Source: Acidobacteriota bacterium (GTDB lineage: Bacteria; Acidobacteriota; Blastocatellia; Pyrinomonadales; Pyrinomonadaceae). Taken from it: a DNA stretch of 64,000 nucleotides. Positions 44,643-54,215 of this stretch are shown one piece after another. Position numbers and translations under genes: made by a program. Each line of letters begins with the position of its first letter. Position 1 is the stretch's first letter. The stretch spans positions 28,741 to 92,740 of the forward strand of contig JAIVJV010000015.1 of NCBI GenBank assembly GCA_020199835.1, in the 5' to 3' direction. The notes beneath the pieces are model-generated. The model made no database searches. It saw only the letters and a list, made by a program, of their open reading frames with translations, and was not told the DNA's origin.

Positions 44643-45923
44643 ATGTCGACCCAAAGCTTCCAACCAGAGTCTAATCTTCTCGACGCTGAACAAGTCTGCT
44701 ACCAATATGAAGGCACAAACATATTCGGAGCTTCGCTTGTAAACCAGTACATATACGCCGCAACCCCGGAGCAAGCGGAAGCCATTCTTACCCGAGCGCG
44801 GATCGACGTTGACGTCATTACCCCGCGCCGAGAAGGATTACGACGACGAAAGAAAGGGTTGTCCCGCGAGGAACTCGGCACTTTTTCTATCCAGCTTGCC
44901 GAACGAACTAAAGCTTCAGATCCCATTCCGAAAGCTATTCAGGATATTGCTCGTTCGACCAACAATCCCTTACTACGCGTAGCACTGCTCGATGTTTACG
45001 CTGAAATAAGGAAGGAATCAGTCAATCTCGATCAAGCATTCAGTATTCGCCCTGACGTTTTTCCGGAAGCGTTTCGCCACATTATTCGCGTCGGCACCAC
45101 CAAAGGCGATCCTTCTGACATGCTTGCAAAGTATGGCCAACGTCAACTACTCACCGCTGAGAATATGGCAAAAGTCAAGGGAGCCCTCATCTATCCGTCA
45201 GTAGTGTTGTCTCTTGCAGCGATCATCACTTTACTATTGACATACTTCATCCTGCCTCGTATGGGCGACATGTATCAGGCGCTGCTTGATCCAAAATCTG
45301 GCTCCTCACTTCCCTGGCTAACACAAGCTTTACTTTCATTCAGCAACTTCCTCGTGAGCTTGTATGGCGTCCTGTCGTTGGCAGTCGTCATATCGGGGAT
45401 TGTCGTGCTCATCCGATGGTTGCGCACTGACGGCGGCAAAGACTGGTTTCAACGAAAGAGTCTCAACTGGCCACTAATCGGTAAACTCATTCGCGAGTTC
45501 AACGCCGCTCATGTAATCGATCTTATGTCGATTCTCGCGCCGGTCCTCACACCCACCGAGTTTTTGCGAGAGGCATCCGCCGCCGCACTCAACGTTGTAT
45601 ATAGCGAGACCCTTGATGCAATAAGGGAATCTTTTCGAAGCGGCGCACTCGATCTAACGACTGCCATGGCTCCATACGCGCGTCTGTTTGGGGACGAGTT
45701 TGCTGCCGCCGTCGCCACAGGCGAACAGACCGGACGTCTTGCTACACAACTAAGCAATTACGCACATCTTGTTGACCGCCGTGTTCAGGAGTCAACCGCC
45801 AGATTATCCAAAACTGTTGAACCACTGACTTTGATCATAGCCGGATTAGTAATCGGCTTAATCGTCGTCGCAGCCTACTGGCCACTCTTTTCTCTAGTAG
45901 GGGATCTCGCGAATAAAAAATAG
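44643..45923 (+). CDS. PilC/GspF inner membrane platform protein
   Basis: A 426-residue polytopic protein with two GspF repeats. The first spans about residues 75-195 (LGTFSIQLAERTKASDPIPK, FRHIIRVGTTKGDPSDML), followed by helices at about 190-215 and 235-260. The second spans about 275-390 (FNAAHVIDLMSILAPVLTPT, EFAAAVATGEQTGRLATQL) with a last helix (LTLIIAGLVIGLIVVAAYWP). It is the membrane platform turned by the assembly ATPase. ATG 44643 has AAGGAC six bases upstream. It starts 10 bases after the ATPase-prepilin fusion. Confidence 0.92.
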   Translation: MSTQSFQPESNLLDAEQVCYQYEGTNIFGASLVNQYIYAATPEQAEAILTRARIDVDVITPRREGLRRRKKGLSREELGTFSIQLAERTKASDPIPKAIQDIARSTNNPLLRVALLDVYAEIRKESVNLDQAFSIRPDVFPEAFRHIIRVGTTKGDPSDMLAKYGQRQLLTAENMAKVKGALIYPSVVLSLAAIITLLLTYFILPRMGDMYQALLDPKSGSSLPWLTQALLSFSNFLVSLYGVLSLAVVISGIVVLIRWLRTDGGKDWFQRKSLNWPLIGKLIREFNAAHVIDLMSILAPVLTPTEFLREASAAALNVVYSETLDAIRESFRSGALDLTTAMAPYARLFGDEFAAAVATGEQTGRLATQLSNYAHLVDRRVQESTARLSKTVEPLTLIIAGLVIGLIVVAAYWPLFSLVGDLANKK

Positions 45924-45930
45924 AAAGAAT

Positions 45931-45969
45931 CGACGCTATGACCCGCAGAACCGACGCTATGACCCGCAA
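45931..45969 (+). repeat. 21-base tandem duplication at the PilV start
   Basis: CGACGCTATGACCCGCA occurs at 45932-45948 and again at 45953-45969, duplicating the start codon and its flank. The effect is to add seven residues to the leader, or to offer a second start. Confidence 0.7.
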
Positions 45970-46534
45970 AAAGCAAGTATTGCTAACAGTCCGCAACCAA
46001 CGCGGAGTCACCCTGGTGGAGACAATCATCGGTCTACTTGTTCTCACGATCGTCCTCTTGTCAGGTGCTCAACTCTTTCGCGTGCATGTGGAACATCTCG
46101 CTTTAGTCGAGCGCGCCAGGCGAGCCGACGAACAAGCCCATCTCACCATGAATACACTGGCAGCGTTCAGCTACTCTGCGTTGCCAGACGGAAATCCATT
46201 TAAAGGAAAGGCCTCCGAAGACACCTTTGCAGAAGGTGAACCAGTACAACTCGACTCTAACGTGTGCATCGCACAAGCGAATTGCGATCGAATTGTAAGA
46301 GTACCTCACACATCCGATACTGGCTCTGATTTCCTGACCATTAGCTGGAATCAAACTCCACCAACCAACTCATCAGTGGTTTATTACCGCGCTTGGCGCG
46401 TTACAACCTTAGACCCTCTTAAGAAACTGCGCCGAATAACACTCGCAATTCTTCCCGTCGAGCCGAATCAGGACGGCAGCAGTCCCGTCGAACCACTTGC
46501 GTTGCGGCAAACCGATGTAGTCCAGCGTCAGTAA
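45938..46534 (+). CDS. PilV/GspI-like minor pilin
   Basis: A 198-residue prepilin-like protein. The leader ends in QRG and the mature part starts VTLVETIIGLLVLTIVLLSG with Glu5, typical of PilV/GspI. The leader is duplicated: a 21-base tandem repeat gives MTRRTDAMTRKK, so two possible ATG starts (45938, 45959) share the same upstream context. A short beta-rich body follows, with two cysteines (VCIAQANCDRI). It belongs to the pilus operon, between PilC and the HD-GYP regulator. Confidence 0.88.
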   Translation: MTRRTDAMTRKKQVLLTVRNQRGVTLVETIIGLLVLTIVLLSGAQLFRVHVEHLALVERARRADEQAHLTMNTLAAFSYSALPDGNPFKGKASEDTFAEGEPVQLDSNVCIAQANCDRIVRVPHTSDTGSDFLTISWNQTPPTNSSVVYYRAWRVTTLDPLKKLRRITLAILPVEPNQDGSSPVEPLALRQTDVVQRQ

Positions 46535-46581
46535 CTCCCAACTCTTAATCCGAAAGTTCAATCAACCAAAAGGTAAAAGCA

Positions 46582-47643
46582 ATGAGCACAACCGCAACCT
46601 CCCGACAATTAGCTAAAGATGTCTCTGTTATCGCCGGTTCGACTGAAGTAAAACGACACGTACTACTTCTGGTAGACGATGATGCTAGCCTTCTCATCAC
46701 GGCCACCGACACCCTAAAGGCAGCTGGTTACCAGTGCCTCACGGCGCGCTCTGCAAGTCAGGCACTCATCACGCTCAAAAACCCTAACTACATTTTTGAC
46801 TTGATGATTAGTGACGTTCTCATGAGCGGCATGAGCGGGATTGATCTCATGAAGCACGCAGCTCACATTCTGCCGTCTTTAAAGGTCATTGTGATGTCCG
46901 GGACCGCTGAAATACAGATAGCGGTCGAAGCCCACCGAGCCGGAGCCGCCGACTACCTAATTAAGCCCTTTGATCAGCAGGATCTAATCGACGCTGTCAC
47001 CCGCACAATCACACAACAAGCCACAGCCGCCCGCATTCCAACTGATGCACATGACTGGAACACTGCCGCTAAAGCTTTCGCCCTCTCACTTGATGCGCGA
47101 GACAAAGAAACTGAAGGTCATGCAGAACGCGTCGTCGCATTCAGCGTTCGTCTGGGCCAGGAGCTTGGCATGTCTGGCTACGATCTCATCTCTCTCGAAC
47201 TCGGCGCCCGTCTACACGACATCGGCAAGATTGCTGTTCCTGATTCTGTACTTAAGAAACCTGGCCCTTTAAACGAAGAGGAATGGACCAAGATGAGAAT
47301 TCATCCCGTTAAGGGTCAGGAGATGGTTCGCTCTATGGGATTGCCGGAAACGGCCGCACTCATTGTAGGCCAACATCATGAGCGATGGGACGGCAAAGGT
47401 TACCCCGAGGGCCTCAAAGGAAATCACATCTCGCTAGGCGCACGAATCTTCGCCGTTGCCGACACCTTTGATGCCATCACCTCAGATCGCATTTACCGAC
47501 GTGGCCGGCCTTATCAAGATGCACTCGAGGAAATACTTACATTCAGTGGCATTCAATTTGATCCCTCGGTCGTCGACGCCTTTACCAGAATAGACCCTAC
47601 AGAGTGGGAACGTCTCCGCAGCCAGTGCCTGGTCCAGCCATAA
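46582..47643 (+). CDS. Response regulator with HD-GYP phosphodiesterase domain
   Basis: A 353-residue receiver plus c-di-GMP phosphodiesterase. The receiver (LLLVDDDASLLI, LMISDVLMSGMSG, about 25-145) is followed by HD-GYP (about 165-345): HDIGKIAVPDSVL, HHERWDGKGYPEGLKG with the full HD and GYP motifs. It would hydrolyse c-di-GMP when signalled, which commonly shifts cells from attached to pilus-driven motile states. It lies between PilV and PilT in the operon, so local c-di-GMP control of the pilus is likely. ATG 46582 has AAAGGTAAAAG upstream. Confidence 0.92.
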   Translation: MSTTATSRQLAKDVSVIAGSTEVKRHVLLLVDDDASLLITATDTLKAAGYQCLTARSASQALITLKNPNYIFDLMISDVLMSGMSGIDLMKHAAHILPSLKVIVMSGTAEIQIAVEAHRAGAADYLIKPFDQQDLIDAVTRTITQQATAARIPTDAHDWNTAAKAFALSLDARDKETEGHAERVVAFSVRLGQELGMSGYDLISLELGARLHDIGKIAVPDSVLKKPGPLNEEEWTKMRIHPVKGQEMVRSMGLPETAALIVGQHHERWDGKGYPEGLKGNHISLGARIFAVADTFDAITSDRIYRRGRPYQDALEEILTFSGIQFDPSVVDAFTRIDPTEWERLRSQCLVQP

Positions 47644-47671
47644 CCAATCAATAACTTTCGCTGTTCACGCT

Positions 47672-48841
47672 ATGCAAATACACGATTTTCGCGACCCTAC
47701 TCCCAAACTTACTGAGCTGCTCCAATTATTAATAAAGCTTAACGGCTCAGATTTACATATAACCATCAACACGCCGCCGCGAGTCCGCGTGAACGGCGAT
47801 CTGTCTGAGCTGTCCGATTACCCCATCCTCACCGCCGAAGATACGAGAACCTACGCTTACAGTGTAATGAGTGATAAACAGAAGGCGAGCTTTGAAGAAC
47901 TTCACCAAATCGATCTCTCCTTCGGCATCCAGGGACTCTCTCGCTTTCGCGTCAACGTATTTGATCAACGTAATGGTATCGGCATTGTCTTCAGAGCTAT
48001 ACCTTTCGATATCCTACCCGCCGACACACTTAACCTTCCGCGGCCCCTCGTCGATCTTTGTGATAGACCTCATGGCCTAATCCTAATCACTGGGCCTACC
48101 GGCTCTGGGAAATCAACGACACTCGCTGCCCTACTCGACAAGATTAACCGCGAACGTCCAGTACACATCCTCACCATTGAGGACCCGATCGAATTCATTC
48201 ACGGTCATAAGAAAGGATGTGTTAATCAACGCGAGGTAGGACCGAATACTGCAAGCTTTCCTGATGCACTTCGCGGCGCGTTGCGCCAGGATCCTGACGT
48301 AATCCTCGTGGGCGAAATGCGTGACCTCGAAACTATCGAATCCGCGCTTCGCATCGCTGAAACCGGTCATTTGACCTTTGCAACTCTTCACACCAATACA
48401 GCATCGTCCACTATCACGAGAATCATCGATGTCTTTCCGGCTAACCAGCAACCTCAAATTCGCACTCAACTAAGTAACGTTCTTGCCGGAGTTATGTGCC
48501 AGCAGCTTGTACCAAAAGCTGACGGCTCGGGCCGCGTCATGGCAATCGAACTAATGCTTCCCAATTCAGCCATCAAGAACAACATTCGCGAAGACAAGCT
48601 TCACCTTATCCAAAACGTTATGTCCTCCGGTCAGGACCAGCATGGGATGATCGTTCTAAATCAGTCGCTGGCCCACCTGGTCGCTGAAGGAACCGTTACT
48701 TTCGAAGCCGCCTCCCTTCGCTCAAACAACGTCGATGAATTAAGAGAAAAGATTGGTCACCTAAAAAATACCGAACACCACCACATTCCATCAGCCACAA
48801 CGAATTTTCCCTCCCAAAATCGAGCAGGAGTATTCGCCTAA
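47672..48841 (+). CDS. pilT: PilT retraction ATPase
   Basis: A 389-residue hexameric ATPase of the PilT family. Walker A is GPTGSGKSTT (about residues 145-154), followed by IEDPIEFIH and the canonical Walker B with LVGEMRDLETIE, the catalytic HLTFATLHTNTA and the PilT AIELMLPNSAIKNNIRE signature. It powers pilus retraction (twitching motility). Its Walker B is canonical, in contrast to the modified one in the ATPase-prepilin fusion. It follows the HD-GYP gene by 28 bases, so it belongs to the operon. Retraction ATPase presence argues for a true type IV pilus rather than a type II secretion system. Confidence 0.93.
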   Translation: MQIHDFRDPTPKLTELLQLLIKLNGSDLHITINTPPRVRVNGDLSELSDYPILTAEDTRTYAYSVMSDKQKASFEELHQIDLSFGIQGLSRFRVNVFDQRNGIGIVFRAIPFDILPADTLNLPRPLVDLCDRPHGLILITGPTGSGKSTTLAALLDKINRERPVHILTIEDPIEFIHGHKKGCVNQREVGPNTASFPDALRGALRQDPDVILVGEMRDLETIESALRIAETGHLTFATLHTNTASSTITRIIDVFPANQQPQIRTQLSNVLAGVMCQQLVPKADGSGRVMAIELMLPNSAIKNNIREDKLHLIQNVMSSGQDQHGMIVLNQSLAHLVAEGTVTFEAASLRSNNVDELREKIGHLKNTEHHHIPSATTNFPSQNRAGVFA

Positions 48842-48861
48842 GCAAGATGTGAGGCAAAAGA

Positions 48862-51800
48862 ATGAGAAACACTATTCACTCAAAATCTCTCGCAACTAAA
48901 CGTCCAACTGAACGTGGTTCTGCCCTCGTTGTTGCCCTCATGTGTCTCGTGGCCCTCTTTGCCATAACGTTTGCCGCCACCAAAATTCGCGTTGCCAGCG
49001 CACGCGATGTAGAAGATCACAACACTCAAGCAACTCAATACTGGCAGGCACGTTCCGGAGCCGCCACTATTCAGGCGTCCTTAATAACCGATGTACCAAC
49101 AGCTTTTGATGCCGACATGCTTCGCGCGCAAATTGCCGTCGCCGGTTATCCACTGCCCGCGTTCGACCCCCCTCAGATTAGTCCCAACCTTAGCCGGCCG
49201 GTGCTCAACGCAGACGGTTCGATCACAAATAGCAATGCCAGTGACTGCACCAGCCTGCTTGGAAATTTAAATACCTGGGCAGCACGAAAAAGCGTCATAG
49301 CTGAAAACTTCGCACGCGAACACGGATATGGATCTGACAAGACAAGGGTTGCTGTGTTTCAGGAATCGTTTAGGCAACAGCTTGTCGGAGCGGCCCCTAA
49401 CTCCGAGCCTGCATACATTCTCGAATACCAAATTGATTCTGCGGTGGGAGAACAGGGAAACGCGCGTGGCCGCGTTCGTCCTTCGGGCACCATCATGCTT
49501 GGTCCAGCTCAGCCCGGATGCAACACAATCGTTTCACTTTCCGCTAATCCTACGAACATCGCGGTAGGCTCTTCATCGACCCTTACAGTTACATACACGA
49601 ACGCAAACCACGTCTGGATCACGGATCAAACAGGTGCCACAGTCGCCGGCACTAATACAACTGGTCTAACGGAAACCAATATCTCTCAAACACTAAACTT
49701 CAACGTCTCCCCTTCGGATAACACGACTTATCGTGCTCACGCTGAGGGATCTGGATGCCGCGCTGTCTCTGCTGAAACGACAGTTATCGTTAATTATCCC
49801 CCGCCTGAGATCCTCCAGTTCTTCGCAAACCCCTCATGCATGAACCGAGGTCAATCTGCCACACTAACTTTTCAGGTGCGATATGCCACTTCGATCGTAA
49901 TAGTCGGTAGCAACTTCGTTCAAACCTTTCCCGGCAACTCCGGAACTACCATCACAACCGGCAGTCTGGTTGTATCACCTACAACTGACTCGACGTACAG
50001 ACTCACTGCTACAGGTCCAGGCGGAACTACCAATGCCACAATCTCAATAACAGTCAAACAACCATTTACCATCGATCAATACGAATCAAACAGCTACTGT
50101 GTTATTCCAGGAACCTCAGTAAATCTGTCGTGGGCCACCACTAACGCCGAAACAGCCACCATCACAGACGGCACCACTGGCTCAACTGTACCAATATCTC
50201 CGAACGGCACCCGGAGTTTCCCGGTTAACTCAAACACGACGTTTACTCTCACTGTTACTCGCACTGGCTGCTCTGGAGTGGAAACCCTCACCCGTCAAGT
50301 AACCATCAACACTACGCCTTCACCAACTGCTACATTCGCCGCGAATCCATTAGATATCGAACTCGGCAACAACACAACTCTTCAGTGGTCCACCACCGGC
50401 GTCTCTAATGTAGTTATTACCCCTTCACCAGTCGCTGGCTCTGGTATGTCCGGACCACAGACTGTTAGCGCCTCGGGGTCGCTCACCATCAGGCCAACAG
50501 CTATAAATCAGAGCCCTGGCTATACCTACACTTTAACCACTACCAGTGACGGTTGTTCACCGCAAACCATAACCAGAACGGCCGTAGTCACGGTCCGACC
50601 TGTAGCCGTGGCCCCAAGTTGCCCAAACGTCATATCCTTCACCGCCGATTCATGTGTGCTCAGTGGAGACAGTTCAACACTCCGATGGAATGTTGCCGAT
50701 TCCGACTTTGTTAGCATCAACGGACCTGGGGTCTCGCAGACATTCTCCAGCAACCCGAATGGAATCGGCTCACTTGTCGTTAATCCAACTACGGATTCAA
50801 CCTACACAATCACCGCCACTCGCTCGGGATCTTGTACTGCTGCGTCGCCTCCTGCTCCCACTACGGCGAGTGTAACCGTTCGCATCAGACAACCACCCAC
50901 GGTCAACAATTTTTCTGCTTCTCCAGCTCTAATAGACGCCAGCCAAATCTCGCGTCTCACGTGGAATGAATCTGCAAATGTCGCGAATGTCCAAATAACC
51001 TCCATCGGCGGTGATACCAACACCTACACAGTTCCGCCTGGCCAACGTTTTTTAGATGTGCGGCCAGTCTCGTCAGCCACATATACCATCACAGTCACGA
51101 GTAACGACTGCGCCACTCAAACAGCAACGCAGTCAGTTACTGTAACAGTAGCGAGCTGTCCCACAATCGACTCCTTTACTGCAACAACGAGCAATCTCGT
51201 CCCCGGTGGCAGCACCACCCTTCAATGGTCCACATCGAATGCTGCGCAAGTGCTACTTAACGGTAACCCGGTAAGCACAAATGGAAGCCTAACCGTCGCA
51301 CCCAATACCACGACTACATATCGACTTACGGCCGTCAGCCCCAATGGATCCTGCAATATCGAACGGACTATCACCATAACAGTCGCCGCTTGCCTTACTC
51401 CTCAAATAAATGCGTTCACTGCAAATCCAACCACTGTTCTCATTGGCGGTAATCAGATGATCCGCCTTGCCTGGTCCATTACAGACAATTCCGCTACTGG
51501 CGTGACAGTAAATATAGGTCCGTCAGTCGGCACTTTCGCCGTAGCTAACGGTTTCGTCGATATCACACAGCCGCAAACCACTACTACTTACACGTTAACG
51601 GCAACCAACGGCTGCGGCACGACGTCCGTTGCCCAGGTACCCGTCACCGCAAATCCGTGTACGGCTCCTAGCGTCACAGCATTTACGGCAAGCCCGAATG
51701 CGGTGACCATCGGAGGAAACCAAACCGTTCGACTATCCTGGACCATAGATGACACCACCGGTATCTCTGTCACCATTCCAGGTATGGGCACATGGCCCAT

Positions 51801-52704
51801 CGCGTCAGGTTTTGTGGACATTCCCCAACCACAATCAACCACCACCTATGACCTAACCGCAACAAATACATGCGGCGCAACTGCGACTGCCAAAGTAACA
51901 GTGACCGCAAGCGCGTGCGTAGCTCCGGTCATTAATTCCTTCTTAGCAAGTCCTAGCTCAGTAACGATCGGCGGCAACCAAACTGTTCGCCTGTCATGGA
52001 ACATCACCGATGGATCTGGCACCGGCGTTACGGTCAATATCGCAGGAATCGGAACATTCTTTACGCCTAACGGGTTCGTCGATGTTCTTCAGCCTCAGGC
52101 CACAACTACCTATTCACTAACTGCAACTGCGGGATGCGGAGCACAGTCCCCAGCCCAAACGGTAGTAAGTGCATCGCCAGGCATTGGTCCCAGACAAATA
52201 AAGGATGTCACGTTTAACGGCAGTCACAATTACTTCGAGAAAATCTGTAGCGGGACAAACGAACCCAACGTGTGGGGCTTCTTTTCCTCGGCCCTAGCTG
52301 TCTTCACAAGCACTGAATACGCAACAGCTCCCGGCGTATTCCGACTCTACCGACATGGCTTAGAAAGCTACATCCTGGATGGACATGAACAGAATACCAG
52401 CGGCTTCAATGATGAAGCATTTGTCATGGACTCAGCCGGCAATGGAATTCAAATTAGACCGTTAATCAACGATCCAACTTTTACCTTCGAGGCTGTTGTG
52501 TTCAATGGTTCAACGGGCACAGTCAGCCCTCCAATGAAGGTAAATCTCGACGGCTCTGACTTCATAGAAATGCCGTACAACGGCGGCGCTCTTTCACTCA
52601 GCATGAACAATCACATACCGCTTCAGGAACCAGACATCAACAACTTTACATGCGGCGGCGGAGTAAGCAGAGCAACACAGCTTAGCGGAACGTTTACTCC
52701 TTAG
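48862..52704 (+). CDS. PilX-like protein with ten Ig-like repeats
   Basis: A 1280-residue protein. The N-terminus (ERGSALVVALMCLVALFAIT) is a PilX-type membrane/pilin-like helix, followed by a PilX-like domain (QYWQARSGAATIQASLI, to about residue 215). Ten Ig-like repeats of about 85-95 residues follow (about 218-1107), each with a start like FTANPTTVxIGGxxxxLxWS and an end like TTTYTLTAT plus cysteines. The last three (from about 845) are closest to each other. A C-terminal unique domain of about 170 residues follows (NYFEKICSGTNEPNVWGFFS, ending in an FTCGGG segment). Likely a minor pilin or tip adhesin displaying a long stalk. It has GAGGCAAAAG upstream and is the last pilus gene. Confidence 0.88.
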   Translation: MRNTIHSKSLATKRPTERGSALVVALMCLVALFAITFAATKIRVASARDVEDHNTQATQYWQARSGAATIQASLITDVPTAFDADMLRAQIAVAGYPLPAFDPPQISPNLSRPVLNADGSITNSNASDCTSLLGNLNTWAARKSVIAENFAREHGYGSDKTRVAVFQESFRQQLVGAAPNSEPAYILEYQIDSAVGEQGNARGRVRPSGTIMLGPAQPGCNTIVSLSANPTNIAVGSSSTLTVTYTNANHVWITDQTGATVAGTNTTGLTETNISQTLNFNVSPSDNTTYRAHAEGSGCRAVSAETTVIVNYPPPEILQFFANPSCMNRGQSATLTFQVRYATSIVIVGSNFVQTFPGNSGTTITTGSLVVSPTTDSTYRLTATGPGGTTNATISITVKQPFTIDQYESNSYCVIPGTSVNLSWATTNAETATITDGTTGSTVPISPNGTRSFPVNSNTTFTLTVTRTGCSGVETLTRQVTINTTPSPTATFAANPLDIELGNNTTLQWSTTGVSNVVITPSPVAGSGMSGPQTVSASGSLTIRPTAINQSPGYTYTLTTTSDGCSPQTITRTAVVTVRPVAVAPSCPNVISFTADSCVLSGDSSTLRWNVADSDFVSINGPGVSQTFSSNPNGIGSLVVNPTTDSTYTITATRSGSCTAASPPAPTTASVTVRIRQPPTVNNFSASPALIDASQISRLTWNESANVANVQITSIGGDTNTYTVPPGQRFLDVRPVSSATYTITVTSNDCATQTATQSVTVTVASCPTIDSFTATTSNLVPGGSTTLQWSTSNAAQVLLNGNPVSTNGSLTVAPNTTTTYRLTAVSPNGSCNIERTITITVAACLTPQINAFTANPTTVLIGGNQMIRLAWSITDNSATGVTVNIGPSVGTFAVANGFVDITQPQTTTTYTLTATNGCGTTSVAQVPVTANPCTAPSVTAFTASPNAVTIGGNQTVRLSWTIDDTTGISVTIPGMGTWPIASGFVDIPQPQSTTTYDLTATNTCGATATAKVTVTASACVAPVINSFLASPSSVTIGGNQTVRLSWNITDGSGTGVTVNIAGIGTFFTPNGFVDVLQPQATTTYSLTATAGCGAQSPAQTVVSASPGIGPRQIKDVTFNGSHNYFEKICSGTNEPNVWGFFSSALAVFTSTEYATAPGVFRLYRHGLESYILDGHEQNTSGFNDEAFVMDSAGNGIQIRPLINDPTFTFEAVVFNGSTGTVSPPMKVNLDGSDFIEMPYNGGALSLSMNNHIPLQEPDINNFTCGGGVSRATQLSGTFTP

Positions 52705-52826
52705 CGAACTGAAGAGATCTCAATGGTTAGCTTCCTAACCCGGTCTCAACACCTTCTGTTGGACCAGGAACAATAAAAGGAAGCGGCAAACATTAACCAC
52801 TAACAACTGAGGGAGGTTTGGGAACC

Positions 52827-53831
52827 ATGTCATTAACGGTTTCACGCTCGAGGACTGCCTTGAATTCGATAACGCTGCTATTCTTCTGTTACGCCGCAAT
52901 CTCAGCAGCATTGGCGTCACACCGAGACCAAGATGCTTCGATCCAACGGTCCAACCATCAAGAAGCAACGATCAAACTTGACGCTGACAGGATAATTCGC
53001 GAATACAGCTCTCCACAAGCGATCGCCGAGATGCCTCAGTGGAAGCAGTTGATCATCAGTGTGGACCAACGTACACGAGCTGCTATTCTCACAAATCTGC
53101 CTGCAAGCTATCGTAAATACGAGAACCACAATAAGACTTTACATGCGAAGCTCAGCGCCATCATCGATCGTGCGCTTGACCGTTACAACAAGCGCTATTC
53201 ACTCCTTATCCTCACCCATACGCAACCTTCAATCATGCACGAAAATTACACCGTGCTCGTTATAACCACTGGCCTCTTAGAACGTATTCCGGACGATGCT
53301 GCCCTCTTAATGTTTTTATTCCATGAGACCGCTCACGACTTCTTCGCCGAAGAAAGCATCAGACTCAAGGACGCATTGAACCAATTGGTCGTCGACAAAA
53401 AAGCAAATGGACCGGAAGCGCAACAGCTCGTTCGGCAATTAATCCTGATCGAGCTTAAATGCGATGCCGTAGCCGCCAGACTAGCGATCGCTGCCGGTCT
53501 AGACACCGCGTCTTTCGGCAATGTCCTTCTCAAGATTTACAAAGACTACCCTGACCAGTTGAACGGCCTGTCTTACATTGGTTTCAACATTCACCCTTCT
53601 CCCCAACTCAGAGCTCACGTGATCCAATCCATCACCGCCGGTCAGGCGCCACCAAAACGATCAATCAAATCGCCCGAACTCAAAGAGATCAAACGGATCC
53701 TCTCAAGCGAGAGATTAATAGATTCAGTCCTCACAAATCCCTCCAACTGGAATGTCCAGAGCACTTTCATGCCTGGCCAGCGCCAGTGTTTTCGCGGCTG
53801 GTATATCGAGAATTCATCATGCTCTTCTTAA
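52827..53831 (+). CDS. Exported HExxH metallopeptidase-like protein
   Basis: A 334-residue exported protein with a signal peptide (LLFFCYAAISAALA). The motif MFLFHETAHDFF is a HExxH zinc site, and LIELKCDAVAARLAIAAG supplies the third ligand (ExxxD) as in M48-type peptidases, but the protein lacks the M48 membrane helices. Before it is a TPR-free helical region; after it, HPSPQLRAHVIQSI resembles M48 C-terminal elements. ATG 52827 follows GGGAGG. It lies 120 bases after the PilX-like gene on the same strand; a processing role for the pilus adhesin is possible but unproven. Confidence 0.75.
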   Translation: MSLTVSRSRTALNSITLLFFCYAAISAALASHRDQDASIQRSNHQEATIKLDADRIIREYSSPQAIAEMPQWKQLIISVDQRTRAAILTNLPASYRKYENHNKTLHAKLSAIIDRALDRYNKRYSLLILTHTQPSIMHENYTVLVITTGLLERIPDDAALLMFLFHETAHDFFAEESIRLKDALNQLVVDKKANGPEAQQLVRQLILIELKCDAVAARLAIAAGLDTASFGNVLLKIYKDYPDQLNGLSYIGFNIHPSPQLRAHVIQSITAGQAPPKRSIKSPELKEIKRILSSERLIDSVLTNPSNWNVQSTFMPGQRQCFRGWYIENSSCSS

Positions 53832-54215
53832 AGTAAGCCTTAGGACATCTCCTGCGCGATTGACTTAATACTCACACTGTTCTACAAGAGCGAACGCTGG
53901 CTCCTCCCAAAGCACAGCTTCACATCAGCTGCTTAGGCGTAAGGGTGCCTTCGAGAGTACGACGGTATAACCTTGGCGACCTTCAATCGCGAGATCTAAT
54001 CGAGCGATAGCGTCCGATATACCTTTGGGTCCTCGTTGCGGAGATTGCTTTATCGCAATGAGTTGATAAGCGAGAGTAAGGGCCGAAATCGGATGCCCTG
54101 CGCAAACCTTAAAAAGATCCCCCCAATTCTCAGCCCCTAGCATGGCATGTCAATGTATGGTCTTCGATTTATAGCCGGACCAGTGGGCTCAGAGTGACGC
54201 TTCAAGCGCAACCCC
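53832..54215. other. Intergenic between convergent genes
   Basis: About 380 bases. A 72-codon minus-strand frame (53925-54143) reads like weak protein (ALTLAYQLIAIKQSPQRGPK) but lacks a clear start or family. No hairpin terminator is obvious. Confidence 0.4.

Noticed and set aside
51400..52180. Repeats as a CRISPR-like or satellite array
   Set aside because: The repetition is at protein level in an Ig-like repeat protein; there are no short direct repeats with spacers.
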